A program made the position numbers and the translations under genes. Shown piece by piece: positions 57,894 to 64,000 of a stretch of DNA of 64,000 bases. Numbering within the stretch: the first letter of the stretch is position 1; each line of letters begins with the position of its first letter. The stretch is from contig NW_004457737.1 in NCBI RefSeq assembly GCF_000203815.1, positions 1,922,001 through 1,986,000 on the forward strand. The letters run 5' to 3'. Origin of the DNA: Cavenderia fasciculata. Its lineage: Eukaryota; Evosea; Eumycetozoa; Acytosteliales; Cavenderiaceae. The notes under the pieces are model-generated. The model did no database searches and was not told the origin of the DNA. It saw only the letters and a program-made list of their open reading frames with translations.

Positions 57894-60800
57894 TTATCTT
57901 TGAGCCTTTCTTGAAAGATAAACAAATCCCATTATTAATAAGACATTGAATACCCAGTAACATAAGACGATTCCAAAGTTTCTCCAACGATTAGTTTCAG
58001 ACCACTCCAAACCATGATAATAATCACTTCCATTTTCATAGATACAGTAGCCACAGTTTTCAGTGTCCATTGGATTGTCAATGTAACCTGGAGCAGCGTT
58101 GATAAACTCTTGGGCATAGTCACCACATGTTTGGCCGGCTGGCACATTGAATCTGAGGAGATCGACTGAGGAACATTTGACAGTGAGGTCTTTGAGAACA
58201 TTGGTAATGACACCTTCGAGATAGTAACGAGTTGGATTCATAGGATAGGCTGTATACTTCCAGAATGTTGGGATGGAGCCCGGGCTGACCATCACACCCC
58301 CAAATAACCAAAGGAATACGATGAGAAGAGGTGTAAGAGTCATTGCAAGTGTCATGTTGACACAGATGGCTGCAATCATTTGACCAAAAGATACACTGTA
58401 AAAGAGGAAAACAGTACCAGCCAACCAGTAATAGAATCCAGTCTCTGCATCGAATTCAAGTCCGACAGTATAGTATGAACAGAAAAAGTAGATGGTATTG
58501 GTGACAATGATGTATGGCAATTCGACGAGGACGATGGACAAGGCAAATGGTCCCCAAGAATAGTACTTGGAGGCATACTCTCTTCTAAAATACTCTCTTT
58601 GAATAAAGAATTGTGGGATGGCAATAAAGATGAGCATGATCGAGAGGAGAATACCTTGGAATACAACAAAGAGTCTTTGAAGCATATCCGATGACGAGTT
58701 GTCCAGTTGGAAATAACTGAAACCGAGTACGAGACCAGTGAGGACCGATTGGAAGAAACGACCAAATGAATAGGATGGATCACGCCACCAGATGATATTC
58801 ATACGCTTGTACACCTCCCAGAATTGGTAGATACCCGATGTGGAGAATTCTCTTGCTTTTTGACTTGATTGTTCGTTGATGCGGACATTTCTTTCTCTCA
58901 TTTCATTGAGTTGTTTGGTAATGTCTGAGCATTCTGGTGATGCCTTCCAGGCAGCTGGCCAGTCAATATCGGTCTTTCCATGGACACCAGCACCGATGAC
59001 TTCGAGCATATACTCGGCTGGATTCTCTGATGGGTTGCAAGTACGCACACCATGACGTTCGAAATAAGATGTCAATGTCTTGCTGTTTTCACCAATATCA
59101 CCAAAGTAGGCTGTTTTACCACCCTTTGCCAATAATAAGAGACGATCGAAATATTCAAACAAGATGGATGATGGTTGATGAATGGTACAAACCAATGGCA
59201 TACCAGCATCAGCAAGCTTACGAATGAATTTGATGATATTGTACGACGACTGTGAATCAAGACCACTAGTAGGTTCATCCAAAAAGAGAATATGTGGCTT
59301 GGCGACGAGCTCAGTACCAATGGTAAGACGTTTACGTTCTTCAACAGAGATACCAACACCAGATTCCAAATCACCGATAAGAGCATCACCAAGATGTTTC
59401 ATTTCCATCATTTCAAGGACATGTTCGACATAGCTAAACTTTTCTTCCAAAGATACTGATGGTTCTTGACGCATCTTGGCAGAGAAACGAAGTGCTTCAC
59501 GAACTGTTAAATGTGGGTTGTGGACATCCATTTGTTCTACATAACCAGTAATACGTTCGAAATCAATGTCCAATGGTTTACCATTCAATAGTGATGTACC
59601 TTGAACTGTACCAAGTGTCTTTCTCTTTGCCAAAACATCGAGAAGTGTAGTTTTACCGGCACCTGAACTACCCATCAAGGCAGTCATTTGACCTGGTTTA
59701 ATCCAACCTTCAACATCATCCAATAGGAGCTTTTGAGTCTTGTCAGCAAGTGGAACAGTGTATCTAATGTTTTGCCATGAGAATTCACCACCTTCCATCT
59801 TTAAGTTTTCTTTGAGCTTGTCAGTAGCTTCTTGAACGATACGGATTTGTTTGAGTTCATCTTCGGCATCATTAATCTTTGGAGCTTTTCCTGGCTTGTA
59901 GACCTTTTGAGTGTAACCACCGCTGGTCCAATCAAACTTTTCCATTGCAATCATATTGAGAGCGGTAAAGAGTAACCACCAGAGATAAAGGATACAAATA
60001 TTAAGAGCACGATCATCAATCTTGAAAGAGAATGTGTGTTCGAGATAGGCTTCACCAGATATTGACATTTGACCTGGAGTTGAACCTGGGATGGGACAGA
60101 CACGGTAGGCTGGATCAGTGTACGACTCACCCATGGGAATAGCACTGGTAGAGCAGTCAAAGCTGGCATCTCTAAATTCATTGGCCATCATTGCCTTGAA
60201 AGCATAGGTAACTGGATTGATCCAATAGAACCAACCAAACCACATAACCTCTTTGATCTTGGGGTAGGGGATGGCATAACCACCAAAGGTCAACATAAAG
60301 ATGAGATAGGCAGAGATTGAATTTTGAGCGGTAAACAACGATGGGAAACAGTTACCAAACAGACGGAATAGATTGGTATAGGTAAGAGCCGAACCAAGCA
60401 AAGTAAATGCGAAAATAAAGAATTGATCGGCCGAGTATTGCAGACCAAACATGAAATAGGCAATGATCGAGTAGAGGAATACTTGTAGTGCAAGGACTGG
60501 AATATCAGTGATGACTTGGGCAACAAGGAAGGCTGATGGACGGTACATGGCGTATGACTTGTGCTTTTGGAGGATACGACGACCGACAAACGTGAGTGGC
60601 AGCTCACCCTGTGAAAGGAAGGCATTTAAATAGAGACTGGCAAAGATGGCACCACCTCTGGTAAACAGACCATTGTAATCACCACCAGCTTTGTAAAATA
60701 CAGAGCCATAGAGGATGGCTTGAATGGTCAATGAAATGTAACGAGAGAAAATACCAAACTTGTCATTACCAATCAATTGGAAATGACGTACTGTCAATGC

Positions 60801-62465
60801 CATGACTTGAGTGATAAACGAGGTTACATATGGCTTGCTGTTTGGAGTGGTACGGGACTTTTCAGCAATGACTTGTTCGGCAAATACAAGGTGTGGTTGT
60901 TCACGTTCAATTTGTTCTTCAAACTCTTTTTGACGAGCCAATGAACGTTGGTATTGTGGGGATTGTAACCAACGAGCTTCAAACTCGACAGATGTTTGGG
61001 GTGGAGCAAGACCAACGAATCCCTCACGAACCTTTCTTTCTTGGGGGTTAGTGACACCAGTCAAGAAATCGGCAATTGATTTTCTTGGTTCACACTCGAA
61101 CCCCATATCCAAAAAGTATTGTTTGGCTTCACCAATTGGACCGAAATAGATACATCTACCCTTTTCCAATACCAATACATTGTCAAATTGATGATAGATT
61201 GAATCGGAAGCTTGGTAGAACGAAGCGATAGTGGTCTTGTCGAGTGTATCAGACATGATACGAAGTGACTTGGCATAATCGAGTGCAGAAGCAGCATCCA
61301 AACCACGAGTAGAACTATCCCAACATGTGATGGGTGATGCTGAAACCATTGCTTCAGTGATGGTCATACGTTTACGTTCACCACCTGATAGACCACGAAC
61401 CCATTCATTACCAACCATTGTATCGGCTTGATGAACAATACCAAACATACCAACCAACAAATTGAAAATCTTGTCACGGAAACTACGTTTGGTTTCATCT
61501 GGTAAACGTTGGCCTGGTGTTTTGACCTTGAGTGTGAAATCGAGTGTCTCTCTTACAGTCAGGGTTGGATAATGAGCATCTTCTTCTGGAGTATAAATAG
61601 CTTCACCTCTATACTTGCCCCATTTCTTTGATGGTAAACCACCATATGAAACATCACCCTTTACCTCTACATAAGATTCACGTTGATTTGAAATGACTCT
61701 AAGCAATGTACTACAACCACTTCCAGGTCTACCCAAAACCAACAACATTTCACCATCCTTTACAAATGCATTTATATTATGAAGAATATCAAATGTTGTA
61801 CCATTTTCTCCTTTCCTATAAAAAATAAAGAAATAAATGATTAATATTAATTTAAATTAATTGATTTTGATTTTGATGTTGATTTTTTTTTTTTAATTTT
61901 TATACATACCAAGAATATGGATTAAATAAATTAAAAAATCTTTTTACAGGTGTTAACATATCTGGAATAATTGAAGCATCGGCACCTATAATAATATTAT
62001 AAAGAAAGATATTTTTGATTAAAAACTTTGTTTGGAAATAGTATCTATTTTTAAATATTCAAAGTTATATTTACCTCTTCCTACTACAGTCAAGTCACGA
62101 ATACTGATACCCATTTTCTTTGGCTTTGCACCATTGGATGCCAATTGTCTTTTGGAATCTTCAAAATAACGACGAAGTTTAAAGTCCTCCTCTGTTTCGG
62201 CTGGACGACCTTCTAAATCACCATCATTTTCTAATCTATACCTTTCACTCTCCATTTCCAAATGAGCAGCCATTTTCTTAAAATCCCCTATACCTTTATC
62301 TACATCTACTTGGCCATCTTCATCTGCTCCATCTTCACTATTATTATTATTATTATTATTATTTTGATTATTATTATTATTGCCTAATTGAATTTCTTCA
62401 ATGATATCAAATTGATCATGATTATCGGTATTATTATTATTTTGTTCTTGTTCAAATTCGACCAT
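57894..62465 (-). CDS. PDR-type ABCG transporter, copy 3
   Basis: Three exons, 62465-62075, 61985-61910 and 61815-57894, give 1462 residues, the same length and intron positions as copy 2. The order is an Asn-rich acidic N-terminus, [29 protein letters not shown]1 (GRPGSGCST near 183, GLSGGERKR near 297, [10 protein letters not shown] near 320), six helices, NBD2 (GSSGAGKTT near 870, [28 protein letters not shown]) and six helices, ending in KAQR. As in other PDR pumps, NBD1 has Cys for the Walker A Lys and NBD2 has a degenerate signature, so one composite ATP site is expected to be catalytic. The protein between the NBDs is very close to copy 1 (for example [11 protein letters not shown]). 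It is intact and serves as a reference for the damaged copy 1. Confidence 0.95.
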
Positions 62466-63881
62466 TTTTTTGTTATTGATATTGATTGATTTAATATATA
62501 TATTTAAAAATTAATTATTGTATATATATTATGTGAATGAAAAATTATTATTTATATGTATATATGTTATATGTGTTTGAATATTATTATTATTATTATG
62601 ATTATGATTAAAAAATTAAATTATTATTATATTATTAATTAATTAAACTTATATATATAAATCAATTAACTTAAATTATGTCTATTTACAAATAAATGAA
62701 ATATATAAGTTAATGATGAATTAGATGTGTGATTCGTTTGGGTTTAAATAGTTCCCGGTACCTTGGATTAGAAGACGATTCATTTGGTTCATTGGCTTCA
62801 CTAGAATTTGTCGTAATTCTGACAATCAATGATATTCATGAAGCATTCATCATTAAATTGGATCAACTACATAATGGTAGGGGGGGGTGGAGGTAAGATG
62901 ATGGTGGGGGGGTTAAGAGAACACAGCGATTTACGTTTCAGACTAGAGTAGTGCCAATTTAAAAATAAGCACAGAGGGAGCTGTCTGAAGAGAGAGGGGT
63001 GCAATGTCCCGGTCGACCCACTCGAGTAGTAGGTGATTAGCGCGATCCATCCGATTTAGGCAATAGAGGTTGAGAACTTTGCAGGAATTCATCTTGGCAA
63101 GAGAACAGAAGAAGCAAAAGAGCTAAAAAAAAACTTTAGTCTTCTTAGAACGACCTTCGTATCGTACTATGCAACTTTTGATTTTTCATTCAGTTTTCTG
63201 AATATGAGAGAGAGTGAGACAGTAACGAATTTAAGTTCCCTTCCTCCCCCTTTCCTTCTTTACAAATTATATAATTGTTATACACACCCCATAATGAGAG
63301 AGAGAGAGAGAGAGTTGAACGATCTCTTCTTCCCCTCTCTAATTTCATTTACCCACATGTTAGGTGTACATACACACACATTGAATGTGTGTATTTGATT
63401 CTAGAAACCGAAAGAGAGAGAGAGATGTTAATCAATATTGATTTAGTTTGTTAGTTCTCATCCCATCTGTTGTTAAGTATCTACCTACTTCTTTGTAGTG
63501 TATATGGGGGTTAGTTAGGGTAGAGCGTCAATTAATTACGATCAGATGATCTGAACGAAGTGAACCATACATAGGGATATGTCCTTTCATTTGATGTTAC
63601 ATTCTTGTTGTTGTTTGTTTGCATTCATCATCATTAGCATATTCTATCTTCTCTATACCATCTGATCTTTCTATCTTTATTCGAATAGAATATTATAGCT
63701 TTAAAGAGATACAAAAAGAAGGAAGAGAGAGGTTCATTGGACACGAACTTATGATGACAACTACCTCACAAAAAATTGGGAGAAAAAAAGAGGTGAAGCG
63801 ACACCTGACCTCGCTGGTTAAAGATCAGATAAGATTCATTTGACAGAAAACAGATACAGAATAGTAATAACAAGATAAAAG
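62466..63881. other. Intergenic between divergent ABC copy 3 and COX17
   Basis: No supported gene. AT-rich next to the ABC start; G-rich runs at 62880-62912; GA repeats at 63205, 63298-63313 and 63412-63424. Open frames at about 63204 and 63619 are driven by simple sequence. The shared motif at 62941 is listed separately. Confidence 0.5.
62941..62953 (+). promoter_or_regulatory. Shared motif GACTAGAGTAGTG upstream of an ABC gene (copy B)
   Basis: Identical to 27614-27626, the only other exact copy noticed. It lies about 475 bases upstream of the start of ABC copy 3. Confidence 0.4.
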
Positions 63882-64000
63882 ATGAGCATTGAAGTCAACG
63901 CAGTTCAACCAACTACTACCTCTACCCCAGTTGTAGAGGCTGCTGCTGCACCAAAGAAGAAGATTTGTTGTGCTTGTCCAGAGACTAAAAAGATCAGAGA
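63882..64000 (+). CDS. Cytochrome c oxidase copper chaperone COX17 (5' part only)
   Basis: The frame from 63882 encodes a Thr/Ala/Val-rich start and then KKKICCACPETKKIRD, where the window ends. CCACPETKK is the copper-binding CC motif and first CX9C cysteine of COX17. COX17 carries Cu(I) to SCO1 and COX11 in the mitochondrial intermembrane space for assembly of complex IV. The rest of the twin CX9C domain lies beyond the window. Confidence 0.93.
   Translation, partial: MSIEVNAVQPTTTSTPVVEAAAAPKKKICCACPETKKIR

Noticed and set aside
63204-63843. Two open frames upstream of COX17
   Set aside because: Driven by GA repeats and AT-rich leader DNA, with no protein-like conservation.

Overview
The window looks like nuclear DNA of a dictyostelid social amoeba. 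Intergenic DNA and introns are very AT-rich and the introns are short with GT..AG ends. Asn, Gln and Thr homopolymers run inside proteins, and CAA, AAT and AATC microsatellites are common. The gene set is typical too: a zizimin/DOCK exchange factor, several PDR-type ABCG transporters, and a deoxynucleoside kinase. Coding exons are richer in G+C than is usual for Dictyostelium discoideum, so a group 1 or 2 genus such as Cavenderia or Heterostelium is a reasonable guess, but the species is not determined. Exon ends were placed by eye from splice signals and reading phase and may be off by a base or two.

Layout, left to right. 0.5-2.3 kb: a Gln/Asn/Ser-rich protein of unknown function (+). 3.5 kb: a tiny mitochondrial ribosomal protein L33 gene (-). 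4.7-5.3 kb: a villin-headpiece protein (+) with a probable one-base frame problem. 6.1-9.4 kb: a polyQ plus leucine-rich-repeat protein (+). 10.0-11.5 kb: an MTA/SAH-deaminase-like amidohydrolase (-). 11.9-19.6 kb: a nine-exon DOCK/zizimin RhoGEF (-). 21-22 kb: a junk-rich interval with an inverted ABC-transporter fragment, a long AAT tract and a fossil of a virus-type endonuclease. 22.2-33.2 kb: two PDR-type ABCG transporters in tandem (-); the first has a one-base insertion near its start, and a small duplicate fragment lies between them.

35.7-38.7 kb: a PP2C phosphatase with a long unknown N-terminal half (+). 38.8-39.8 kb: a deoxynucleoside kinase (-). 40.2 kb: an unknown 231-residue protein (+). 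41.9-42.8 kb: pyridoxal kinase (+). 43.6-45.7 kb: an unfamiliar 596-residue protein with a glycine-rich membrane-like tail (+). 46.0-48.6 kb: SCAI (+). 48.9-50.2 kb: a SWSAP1-like RecA-fold protein (-), divergent from TFIIS (+, 50.4-51.6 kb). 51.9-52.5 kb: a SAYSvFN-domain protein (-). 52.8-53.5 kb: a second degraded repeat related to the 21 kb fossil. 53.8-57.5 kb: exportin-4 (-). 57.9-62.5 kb: a third intact PDR transporter (-). 63.9 kb: the start of COX17 (+), cut by the window end.

Most neighbours are unrelated housekeeping genes. The main theme is local expansion of PDR-type ABCG transporters: three near-full-length copies with identical intron positions, plus two broken fragments. Genes with a DNA or transcription role cluster loosely at 46-52 kb (SCAI, the SWSAP1-like protein, TFIIS), but nothing in the sequence shows that they work together. 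I did not find a clearly new multi-gene system. The best candidates for new biology are the 43.6 kb protein, two long hairpins at 3.9 and 41.5 kb, and the virus-type endonuclease fossil.
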